Shown: positions 8,446 through 16,033 of the stretch, one piece after another
Layout of the letters: every line of letters begins with the position of its first letter
How positions within the stretch are numbered: the stretch's first letter is position 1
DNA from: Acidobacteriota bacterium
GTDB lineage: Bacteria > Acidobacteriota > Terriglobia > Bryobacterales > UBA6623
Length of the DNA stretch: 64,000 nt
Direction of reading: 5' to 3'
Assembly (NCBI GenBank): GCA_016125275.1
Contig: WGMB01000003.1
Span: forward strand, 62,001-126,000
Program-made: the position numbers and the translations under genes
Notes under the pieces: model-generated
Database searches by the model: none
Told to the model about the DNA's origin: nothing
Seen by the model: only the letters and a program-made list of their open reading frames with translations

Positions 8446-10536
8446 TCAGGCCGGGGCTCCTTCGAGGGTCTCCTTCACCGCGGCGACGACCTCGTTGGGC
8501 GCCAGCGGCCGTTTCAGCAACCCGGAACCGGGTCCGGACCAGCTCTCGAAGACCCTGTCGGACGAGATGATCAACGGCAGATCGGGACGCAGTTCCCGGG
8601 CCTTGGCGAGCAGGTCGCGGCCGTTGCCATCGGGCAGACGGATCGCCAACACGGCCAAGCTGAGCTGGGCGGAACGATCGGCCAGGATCTCCGTCCCGTC
8701 CTTGCAGGTCTCGGCTGTGAGGGGCGTGAAGCCCGCGTCGGAGAGAGCGGAGGCCGCGGCGCGCAACGCCGCTGAATCGGGATCGACAATGAGGATGCGT
8801 CCTGCCGCGATCTCCAAGGAATCCCGCGAGGGGTCGTAGCGCGGCAAGAAGATCGTGAAGGTCGAGCCTTCGCCCACCACGCTTTCGACATCGATGGAGC
8901 CGCCGTGACGCTGCACGATGCCATAGGCGGTCGCCAAGCCCAGACCGGTTCCCTCGCCCAGGGGCTTGGTGGTGAAGAAGGGTTCGAAGACGCGCGAGCG
9001 GGTCTTCTCGTCCATGCCCGCTCCGTTGTCGCGCACGATGATCTCCACGAAATCCGGGCCCCTCGTCAGGTTGCGGCGGCGTCTCTCTCCGCCGGATAAG
9101 GTTCGATTGTGGACTTCGACCTCGATCCTGCCGCTGGATTCGGCGACGGCGTCGCGGGCGTTGACGCAAAGGTTCATCACCACCTGTGCGATCTGTCCCG
9201 CGTCGGCCGCCGTCAGCCAAAGATCGGGCTCGATCCGGCTGACGATCGAGAGGTCCTTGGTGATGCCGCGGCGGAACAGCCGCACGACCTCGCTGAGGCG
9301 TTCGCCCAGTTGGACGGGTTGGAGCTTGCAGGGCGAACGGCGGCTGAACCGAAGGAGCTGCGTGGTGAGCTCAGCCGCCCGCTCGGCGGCCTGGACCCCG
9401 TCGGCGACGCAGGGGGAGGCGGGATGCGACGGCCCGAGCTGCATCTGCGTCAGCGAGAGGTTGCCCTGGATGACCGTGAGCAGGTTGTTGAAGTCGTGCG
9501 CGATCCCACCGGCCAGGGCCCCCACGGCTTCCATCTTCTGCGACTGGGCCAGCTCCTGCTCGAGCTGCAGGCGGCGGGTGATGTCGTGGCCCATGGAGGC
9601 CACCCCGGCGATCTCGCCGTCGGCATTGAGCAAGGCGCTGTGGAACCACTCGAACTCGACGATCTTGTCGTCGCGCGTCCGATGGGGGCACTGCGAGCGC
9701 CGGGGGCCTCGCCCCGAGTGAACGTGCTTCCAGGCGTGGAGGAAGTCATCGTCCGGCGTCAGCGCGAGGAGATCCTCGTACGCCCGCCCTTTTGCCTCTT
9801 CCTCGCTCCACCCGAAGACACGCTCGGCGGTGGAGTTCCACTGCGATACCCGGAAGTCGAGGTCCCAGAGGATGCAGGCCAGCGGCATCTCGCGGAACAG
9901 GAATTCCAGCCGCCGAGCCAGAGCCCTGCGTGCGCTCTCCACGCTGCGCTCGAGGGAGACGTCACGCGTGACGGCCAGCCAGCCCAGCCGCAGGCCGGCG
10001 GAGTCGATCGGGCGCAGAGCGCAGGTGACCGTCACCGTCTCGCCGTCGCCGCGTTGAACCTTCCACTCGAGCCCGCCGCGAGGTTCGTGGCCGGAGAGCG
10101 CCTCCCGCAAAGCCTGCTGAAACGACTCCGCCGGCCCGGTCCCGAGCAGAACCGGCATCTGGATCGTTTCCGCCGGCTGGGGCGAGCGGCCGAGGATCTG
10201 CCAAAACCGCTGGTTGGCATAGCTGGGCCTTCCGTCCCTATCGAGCGCGAGCAGCCCCTCGCCAAGCGGCTCGAGCACTGCGATAGCCCAGGCCAACTGC
10301 CGGCGGACGTCGGCCAGCTCACGGCGTCGCCGTCTGCGGTCGTACTCCGTCCGCAGACGCCACAGCACGGCCGCCGCGACGGCCACACAGCAGGACAAAA
10401 CGGCGCCGACGATCGAGCTTTCGGCGAAGACGCCGCCCAAGGCGCCCGCGGCGGTACACAGCGCCACCAGGGCCCAGGCGGGGATGCGTTCGAGGCGACT
10501 CTGCAAAGCTGGAACGAAAAACAGCCCCAACTGCAA
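8446..10536 (-). CDS. PAS-domain hybrid histidine kinase with degenerate receiver
   Basis: About 696 residues from TTG 10536. Order: two N-terminal membrane helices (AWALVALCTAAGALGGVF and VGAVLSCCVAVAAAVLW), two PAS domains (LDRDGRPSYANQRFWQILG; ILWDLDFRVSQWNSTAERVFGW), a HisKA domain with phospho-acceptor His in GGIAHDFNNLL, a HATPase domain (NLCVNARDAV, DNGAGMDE, GEGTGLGLATAYG), then a receiver-like domain over the last ~115 residues. That receiver keeps the acidic pocket (IVDPD) and Lys (LLKRP), but the phospho-acceptor Asp is Ala in SLAVLAIRLPDGNG. It follows the symporter gene by 26 bp, resembling SSS transporter/kinase pairing. The start is uncertain: no ATG precedes the first helix outside the symporter frame. 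Confidence 0.85.
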   Translation of the reverse strand: MQLGLFFVPALQSRLERIPAWALVALCTAAGALGGVFAESSIVGAVLSCCVAVAAAVLWRLRTEYDRRRRRRELADVRRQLAWAIAVLEPLGEGLLALDRDGRPSYANQRFWQILGRSPQPAETIQMPVLLGTGPAESFQQALREALSGHEPRGGLEWKVQRGDGETVTVTCALRPIDSAGLRLGWLAVTRDVSLERSVESARRALARRLEFLFREMPLACILWDLDFRVSQWNSTAERVFGWSEEEAKGRAYEDLLALTPDDDFLHAWKHVHSGRGPRRSQCPHRTRDDKIVEFEWFHSALLNADGEIAGVASMGHDITRRLQLEQELAQSQKMEAVGALAGGIAHDFNNLLTVIQGNLSLTQMQLGPSHPASPCVADGVQAAERAAELTTQLLRFSRRSPCKLQPVQLGERLSEVVRLFRRGITKDLSIVSRIEPDLWLTAADAGQIAQVVMNLCVNARDAVAESSGRIEVEVHNRTLSGGERRRRNLTRGPDFVEIIVRDNGAGMDEKTRSRVFEPFFTTKPLGEGTGLGLATAYGIVQRHGGSIDVESVVGEGSTFTIFLPRYDPSRDSLEIAAGRILIVDPDSAALRAAASALSDAGFTPLTAETCKDGTEILADRSAQLSLAVLAIRLPDGNGRDLLAKARELRPDLPLIISSDRVFESWSGPGSGLLKRPLAPNEVVAAVKETLEGAPA

Positions 10537-10561
10537 TGATCGGCGGGCCGGAACGGAACCG

Positions 10562-11992
10562 TCAGTCTTCGACCCTGCCCAGGGGGACCGACCGTACGGC
10601 CGAAACGGGCCGTCGGAGCGAAAAGAGTGTAAAGAAGACGACGCTGGCGGCAATGCCGGCCAGAGCGGGCGAGACGACTCCGAACCCTTGGCCGAAGGTG
10701 GCGGCATGCACGGCCAAGGTCGTCGGCACGCCGGCGGCCATCGCGGCGATCGCAGCGGACGCGGTCGGCCGCCGTGAGAACAGACCGCCCAGCAGCGGAG
10801 CGAACAGCGTGACCGTGAGCAGGCTGTAGAAGATCACCAGCGCGGCAATGATCGAATCCAGCCAAATGGCCAGCGCGACTCCCAAGGCCCCGGCGACGAC
10901 GGCCGCCGCCCGTCCGAAACGCAGCATCTGCGCATCGGTCAAAGGGGCGCGCACGATCGCCGGTCCGAGGTCGCGCGCCACGGAGGTGGAAATCATGAAC
11001 AGCACGGCGTCGGCCGAGCTGATCTCGGCCGAGAAGATCGCCGCCAGCATGAGCCCGCCCAGCCAAGTGGGCAATCCGTCAGCCAGGAGCTTCGGCAAGG
11101 CCAGCCCGGAGGATTCGAGCTCGGGCCAGCGCACGAAGGCGATCATCCCCAGAAGGGTGGGAAAGAACGAGTAGACCAGCAGGCAGAGCCCTTGCAGGCC
11201 GACGGCGCGCCGTACGACGCCCTCGTCGCGGGCGCCGAACAGCTTCTGCAGCAGGCCCGGGGAGACGAAGAACGAGGGAATCAGGATGACCGCCCAGGCC
11301 AGGATGCCGCGCATCCCCACGCCGAACAGGCTCAGATAGCGCTCGGGCTGTGGGGCCGTCTCGAGCAGGCGGGCTTGCAGGCCGCCCCAGCCGCCCACGT
11401 CCTGCAGAGCCCAGCCCAGCGCCAGGCAGAAGCCTACCGCTTTGATCAGCACTTGCAGGGAGTTGATCCAAGCGCTGCCCCACAACCCTCCCGCAGTGAA
11501 GTACAAGGTGACGATCACCCCGCCCAAGGCGCAACCCCATGCCTGCGGGATGCCGGCGACGACGTTGAGCGCCAGCCCCATCGCCAGCAGTTGGCCGGCC
11601 AAGATCGCCAGCGCCCCGAGCCACAGGATGCCGGCCGTCAGCAGCCGTACGGCCTGGTTGTAGCGCAGCTCGAGAAAATCCCCGACGGTATAGAGGTTGT
11701 AGACCGTCGCCAGATGATGGATGCGGGGCCCGATCCAGAAGGCCAACACCAGCGAGCCCAAGCCGGCCGACCCCACCCACCACCAGGCCGAGAGCCCATA
11801 GTCATAGCCCAGCGACGCCGCGCCCACCGTCGTGCCCGCGCCCAGGTTGGCCGCCAGGAAAGTCGAGAACAGCAACGGCGTGTTGAGCCTGCGGCCGGCC
11901 ACAAAGAAGTCCCCGGCCGAGCGCACCGAGCGGGACAGAAACAGTCCCAGCGCGGCCAGCACGACGGCATAACCGAGGATGAACGTCAACAT
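10562..11992 (-). CDS. Sodium:solute symporter (SSS/PutP family)
   Basis: 476 residues, about 13 transmembrane helices. SSS signatures are SAGDFFVAGRRLNTPLLFSTFLA at the start (YFLAGR-type motif), LYTVGDFLELRY, TAGGLWGSAWINSLQ and ISSADAVLFMISTSVARDL near the Na+-site helix. Substrate is not deducible; it is distinct from the ActP-type gene at 5.2 kb. The downstream kinase starts 26 bp after its stop and is probably co-transcribed, suggesting sensing coupled to uptake. Start ATG 11992. Confidence 0.88.
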   Translation of the reverse strand: MLTFILGYAVVLAALGLFLSRSVRSAGDFFVAGRRLNTPLLFSTFLAANLGAGTTVGAASLGYDYGLSAWWWVGSAGLGSLVLAFWIGPRIHHLATVYNLYTVGDFLELRYNQAVRLLTAGILWLGALAILAGQLLAMGLALNVVAGIPQAWGCALGGVIVTLYFTAGGLWGSAWINSLQVLIKAVGFCLALGWALQDVGGWGGLQARLLETAPQPERYLSLFGVGMRGILAWAVILIPSFFVSPGLLQKLFGARDEGVVRRAVGLQGLCLLVYSFFPTLLGMIAFVRWPELESSGLALPKLLADGLPTWLGGLMLAAIFSAEISSADAVLFMISTSVARDLGPAIVRAPLTDAQMLRFGRAAAVVAGALGVALAIWLDSIIAALVIFYSLLTVTLFAPLLGGLFSRRPTASAAIAAMAAGVPTTLAVHAATFGQGFGVVSPALAGIAASVVFFTLFSLRRPVSAVRSVPLGRVED

Positions 11993-12079
11993 CGCCTTGG
12001 CCTATGATCGAGGAGCCGCCGGCGGGCCGCAATCAGGATCCCTGCTTAGGGATTTCACTGGGTCGCACCCTGGGAGTTT

Positions 12080-13078
12080 TCACCCTTCGTCGCGTAGGCG
12101 CTCGAAGGTCTCGACCTCTTCTCGGCTGCCCAGGATCAACGGCGTCCGCTGGTGAATGGAGTGCGGCTGCACGTCGAGAACGCGACGCCTTCCGTCGATC
12201 GCCTTGCCGCCGGCCTGCTCTGCGATGAACGCCATCGGATTGGCTTCGTAGAGTAGCCGCAGCTTGCCTTCGGCGTGAGAGTGAGTGGGCGGGTAGAGGA
12301 AGACGCCGCCCTTGAGCAGGGTGCGGTGGAAGTCCGAGACCATCGACCCGATATAACGCGACTTGTAGCGCCGTCCGAAAGTCCCCCGCCGCAGGCCGGT
12401 AATGTAGCGCTGATAGACGTCGGGGAAATCGTCGATGTAGGCCTCGTTGACCGAGTAGATGTCACCGTGCGGCGGCATCTTGATGTCGTCGTGGCTGAGC
12501 ACGTAGGCGCCGACGGCCGGGTCCAAGGTGAAGCCGTAGACGCCGCGCCCGGTGGTGTAGACCAGGATCGTCGACGAGCCGTAGACGACGTAGCCGGCGG
12601 CGACCTGCTGATGTCCCGGTTGCAGAGCCGCCTCGGGACCTTTGGCGCCGGCGCTGCGCCTCAGCACGGCGAAGGTCGTGCCAACGCTGACGTTCACGTC
12701 GATATTCGAGGAGCCGTCGAGCGGGTCGAAGACGACGATGTACTTGGCGTCTTCGCGGCCGTCGAAGCTGCGGGGCTCCTCGTTTTCTTCCGAGACGAGT
12801 TGCGCGACGCTGTCGCGGATGCCCAAACAGTGATGGACGGCTTCGTTGGCGTAGATGTCGAGCTTCTGCTGCGTCTCGCCCTGGACGTTCACCTCGCCGG
12901 CGTCGCCCAAGATGTCGAGCAAGCCCGCGCGGCGGACCTTGGCCTGGATCATCTTGGTCGCCAGGGTGATGCCGGAGAGCAGCCAAGAGAAGACGCCGCC
13001 GGCGTCGGGAAACTGCTGTTGCTGCTGCAGGATGTGCTGCTGGACAGTGACGATCAGTCGCTCTTTCTGCTCGGACAT
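12080..13078 (-). CDS. fbp: Class I fructose-1,6-bisphosphatase
   Basis: 332 residues, standard length. The metal/phosphate signature FDPLDGSSNID is at residues 117-127, with VSEENEEP (acidic metal ligands) upstream, GFTLDPAVGAYVLSH, and the substrate-binding KLRLLYEANPMAFIAEQAGG near the end. It hydrolyses fructose-1,6-bisphosphate to fructose-6-phosphate in gluconeogenesis. The N-terminus has a polyglutamine run (HILQQQQQFP), mildly unusual. A TATACT box lies 16 nt before the ATG on the minus strand. Divergent from the ornithine cyclodeaminase-family gene with a 65-bp gap. Confidence 0.95.
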   Translation of the reverse strand: MSEQKERLIVTVQQHILQQQQQFPDAGGVFSWLLSGITLATKMIQAKVRRAGLLDILGDAGEVNVQGETQQKLDIYANEAVHHCLGIRDSVAQLVSEENEEPRSFDGREDAKYIVVFDPLDGSSNIDVNVSVGTTFAVLRRSAGAKGPEAALQPGHQQVAAGYVVYGSSTILVYTTGRGVYGFTLDPAVGAYVLSHDDIKMPPHGDIYSVNEAYIDDFPDVYQRYITGLRRGTFGRRYKSRYIGSMVSDFHRTLLKGGVFLYPPTHSHAEGKLRLLYEANPMAFIAEQAGGKAIDGRRRVLDVQPHSIHQRTPLILGSREEVETFERLRDEG

Positions 13079-13131
13079 GACGGCTAGGACCCCTAGTATA
13101 CGCCCGCACGGGAAGCCGGCCCGCGGAACGC

Positions 13132-13137
13132 TAGAAT
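13132..13137 (+). promoter_or_regulatory. Predicted -10 box, leaderless
   Basis: TAGAAT ends 6 nt before the ATG at 13144; no Shine-Dalgarno between. Confidence 0.5.
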
Positions 13138-13143
13138 GGCCGC

Positions 13144-14076
13144 ATGGTTCACATTACCGAGGCGCAGGTTCGTGAGGCCTTGCCGATGGAGCTGGCTCTG
13201 GAGCGGGTGGAGGAGGCCTTTCGGCGGCTGGCCGACGGCCGCATGAGCAACCATCCGCGGAGGCGCATCGGGCTCGACAACCGCGCCATGCTGCACGCCA
13301 TGGAGGCCGGCGACAACGAGTCCGGGCTGCTGGGGGCCAAGATCTACGCCACGCGCCCGCGGGTCGGGGCGCACTTCGTGGTTCTGCTGTTCGACGCTGA
13401 AACGACGCGGCCCCTGGCGACGATCGAGGCCGACGAGCTGGGCCGTATCCGCACCGGCGCGGCGTCCGGCGTGGCGACGAAGTTTCTGGCGGCCCCGGAC
13501 GCCAAGACCCTCGGGCTGCTCGGCGCCGGCTGGCAGGCCGAGACGCAGTTGCGGGCCGTCGCCGCGGTCCGCCGGCTCGAACGCGTGAAGGTCTTCTCCC
13601 GCACGCCCGAGAAGCGCCAAGCCTTCGCCGCCAAGATGGGCGCGGAGCTGGGCCTGGCGATCGAACCGGCGGACTCGCCCGAGGCGGCCGTGCGCTACAG
13701 CGACATCGTCGTGACCATCACCACCGCCAAGGAACCCGTGGCGCTGGGCGCATGGCTCGCGCCCGGCTGTCACATCAATGCGGCCGGCAGCAATCATGCC
13801 CTGCGGCGCGAACTCGACGGCGAGGCCGTGGCGCGGGCCGAGCTGGTGACCACGGATTCGATCGAACAGGCGCGGATCGAGGCGGGCGACCTGATTCAAG
13901 CCGTCGCCGAGGGTCGATTTGACTGGGACAGGCTGGTCGCCCTAGAGGACGTGGTGGCGGGCAAGACGCCGGGACGGCCGTCGCCGCAAGCGGTCACGCT
14001 GTTCGAGTCTCAGGGATTGGCGGCGCAGGATCTGATCGTGGCCGAGGCGGTCTGGCGGCGCGTCACCGGAGCTTGA
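13144..14076 (+). CDS. Ornithine cyclodeaminase/mu-crystallin family protein
   Basis: 310 residues covering the whole OCD/mu-crystallin fold. The Rossmann NAD(P) site is TLGLLGAGWQAETQL (about residues 121-135), preceded by GRIRTGAASGVATKFLA, which carries the conserved Arg-Thr-Gly-Ala-Ala substrate/cofactor element. INAAGSNHALRREL is the typical substrate-side loop. Members include ornithine cyclodeaminase, alanine dehydrogenase and ketimine reductases, so the substrate cannot be chosen from sequence. It stands alone between fbp and an esterase encoded on the other strand. Confidence 0.88.
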   Translation: MVHITEAQVREALPMELALERVEEAFRRLADGRMSNHPRRRIGLDNRAMLHAMEAGDNESGLLGAKIYATRPRVGAHFVVLLFDAETTRPLATIEADELGRIRTGAASGVATKFLAAPDAKTLGLLGAGWQAETQLRAVAAVRRLERVKVFSRTPEKRQAFAAKMGAELGLAIEPADSPEAAVRYSDIVVTITTAKEPVALGAWLAPGCHINAAGSNHALRRELDGEAVARAELVTTDSIEQARIEAGDLIQAVAEGRFDWDRLVALEDVVAGKTPGRPSPQAVTLFESQGLAAQDLIVAEAVWRRVTGA

Positions 14077-14098
14077 GGTCCGGCCCTGCAGGCGGAGC

Positions 14099-14989
14099 TC
14101 AGGGCTCCAGGCGGCGCTGGAAGAAGCCGTCGATGCGGTCCATCATCGGATCGAACCAGGGTTGGGAATTCCAGCAGCCGTGCTTGCCGCCTGGCAGCAC
14201 GTCGAACTCGTTTGGAATCCCCAGCTCGTTCAGGCGCCGCCGCATCCCGATGTAGCGCTCGCCCGGGCTGTCGAGCCCGCAGTCGAGGAAGAGCGTCGGG
14301 GGATCGTCGCGATCCAGGTGGGTCACGGCCGAGGCCTCCGCGTAGATGGCCGGATCGTCGGCGTAGCTCGATCCGAAGAACGCGAGCGCATTCGGCGGAG
14401 TCGGTCCGTTGTCGGCCTTGTGCTGAGAAACCAGGTCGACAGCTCCGCCCAGAATCACCGCCGCCTGGATCGCGCTCGAGGCGCCGGCGTTGCCGCCCAG
14501 CCCTTCCAGCCGCTCGATTCGCGCCGAGGTCGCCAGCAGACCCACCAGATGCCCTCCGGCCGAGCCTCCGATCGCCGCGATGCGCTCCGGGTCTACGCCG
14601 TACTGCGGTCCCACCGCGCGCATCCAGCGGACGGCTGCCTTGGCATCGTACAGGGCCGCCGGAAAGCGCGCTTCCCCAGACAGCCGGTATTCGATGCAGG
14701 CTGCCGCGTAGCCGCGCCCCGCCAGATCCGCGCAAAAGGCCCGAAACTTCAGCTTATCGCCATTTCTCCAGCCTCCGCCGTGGACAACGACCACGCCGGG
14801 CCGAGGGCCCTGCCGATTGGGCGTGAACAGGTCCAGCCGCAGCTCTCGCGAACCATAGGCGGCGTAGACCAAGTCCTCGCGCAGCGTCACGCCCGGCGGC
14901 GCGGCCTCGCTGGGCTTGCCCGTCGGCGCCACGACGTCCGCGGCGAAGAGGGATGCGGCCATGGCGAAAGCTGCGACGAGGAGCTTCAT
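14099..14989 (-). CDS. Exported alpha/beta hydrolase (BD-FAE/esterase-like)
   Basis: 296 residues with a signal peptide (MKLLVAAFAMAASLFAADV). Oxyanion-hole motif VVVVHGGGWRNGDK, nucleophile elbow IGGSAGGHLVGL (Ser in GGSAGG), likely acid in LDCGLDSPGER and His in GGKHGCWNSQPW. The pattern matches secreted carboxylesterases of the BD-FAE/hormone-sensitive-lipase type, which often remove acetyl or feruloyl groups from polysaccharides. The stop lies 23 bp from the convergent upstream gene; its start lies close to the stop of the VWA gene on the same strand, so co-transcription is possible. Confidence 0.85.
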   Translation of the reverse strand: MKLLVAAFAMAASLFAADVVAPTGKPSEAAPPGVTLREDLVYAAYGSRELRLDLFTPNRQGPRPGVVVVHGGGWRNGDKLKFRAFCADLAGRGYAAACIEYRLSGEARFPAALYDAKAAVRWMRAVGPQYGVDPERIAAIGGSAGGHLVGLLATSARIERLEGLGGNAGASSAIQAAVILGGAVDLVSQHKADNGPTPPNALAFFGSSYADDPAIYAEASAVTHLDRDDPPTLFLDCGLDSPGERYIGMRRRLNELGIPNEFDVLPGGKHGCWNSQPWFDPMMDRIDGFFQRRLEP

Positions 14990-15003
14990 GCGGACCCTCC
15001 GCG

Positions 15004-16020
15004 CTAGATCTTGGGCCGATAACCGTTGCGGGTACGGACGCGGTACTTGCTCAGTTCCGGGCCGCTGAGCTCGACCTCGATGTTGCGCCAGCTCCGGTTG
15101 GGGTTCGGCTGCGGGTAGTAGGCCATCGTGTAGGAGCTGGCCAACTCCTCGCGAATGTTGACAAAGGCTTCGGACTGGCGCTGCCAGGTCTTGGCGAAGT
15201 AGGCCCGGCCGCCGGTTCGCGCCGTGATGCGGCGGAAGGCGTTGGAGGAGATGGGGTCCTTGTTGAGGTCCTTGGTGGAGATGACGTAGATCGGGATGCC
15301 CTCGTCCTCGGCGATGGCGCCGACGTCGTCAGGGCCCACGGTGGAAGCCGTGTCAGGGCCGTTCGAGAAGACGATGACGACCTTGCGGCCGGAGACCTTG
15401 GCCGCGTCGCGCAGAGTCAGCAGCAGGGCGTTGTAGAGCGCCGTCTCGTCGCCGGCCACAGAGCGCCGCAGACCCTTCACGGCTTCGAGCCGGTCGTCGG
15501 TGAGAGCCGCGTGCCGGGTGAGGTTGCGGCTGAAGCCGTACAGCGCCACCGAGTCGGCCTCATCGAGTCCTCGGATGAAGTCCGCGATCGCATCCTCGGC
15601 GTACACGAAGCTGCGATACATGAAGTTGCTAGTGTCAAACAGGACGAAGACGTTGGCGCCGGCGAACGACTCGCCCACCGGCAATTCGAGGTTCGCGGGT
15701 AGCTCGTCCTTAACGGCTTCGGGGCTTCCGCTGATGGAAATCTCGGAAACACGGACCGGCGCTGCGTTGCCCTCGCCAAAGGCGGCCAGGCGCTGCGAGA
15801 TGCCGTCCTCGAGCACCCGGAAATTGATCGGCTTGAGGCCGCGAACGTAGTTGCCGCGGCGGTCAGTGACAGCCACGTTGAGCACGACGAGGTCGACTTC
15901 CACGCGAAACAGCGCCTGGTCGCCGCCCAGCGATTGCCCTCGCAAGGACGCAAGCGAGGCGAGCCCGGTGAGCCCGGCGGCCGGAAGAGTGCGGATCAAG
16001 AACTCACGACGATTGCTCAT
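15004..16020 (-). CDS. Tat-exported VWFA-related acidobacterial domain protein
   Basis: 338 residues. The N-terminus NRREFLIRTLPAAGLTGLASL is a Tat signal. The mature start FRVEVDLVVLNVAVTDRRG and GLKPINFRVLEDG match the acidobacterial VWFA-related family (TIGR03436). The VWA fold follows, but the MIDAS is incomplete: VLFDTSNFMYRS has DTSNF instead of DxSxS, and IVFSNGPDTAS has Asn for the usual Asp. It may therefore bind a partner without a metal. It lies 13 bp downstream of the 1125-residue TPR gene and is surely in one operon with it. Location: periplasm or cell surface. Confidence 0.85.
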   Translation of the reverse strand: MSNRREFLIRTLPAAGLTGLASLASLRGQSLGGDQALFRVEVDLVVLNVAVTDRRGNYVRGLKPINFRVLEDGISQRLAAFGEGNAAPVRVSEISISGSPEAVKDELPANLELPVGESFAGANVFVLFDTSNFMYRSFVYAEDAIADFIRGLDEADSVALYGFSRNLTRHAALTDDRLEAVKGLRRSVAGDETALYNALLLTLRDAAKVSGRKVVIVFSNGPDTASTVGPDDVGAIAEDEGIPIYVISTKDLNKDPISSNAFRRITARTGGRAYFAKTWQRQSEAFVNIREELASSYTMAYYPQPNPNRSWRNIEVELSGPELSKYRVRTRNGYRPKI

Positions 16021-16033
16021 AGAAATGAAACCT

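Noticed and set aside
10537-10707. N-terminal extension of the hybrid kinase
   Set aside because: It would overlap the symporter gene and reads as low-quality Ser/Pro/Arg sequence; TTG 10536 directly before the first membrane helix fits better.
11192-12007. 271-residue Gln/His/Arg-rich frame opposite the symporter
   Set aside because: Composition is what results from reading a membrane-protein gene backwards; no homology or start signals.
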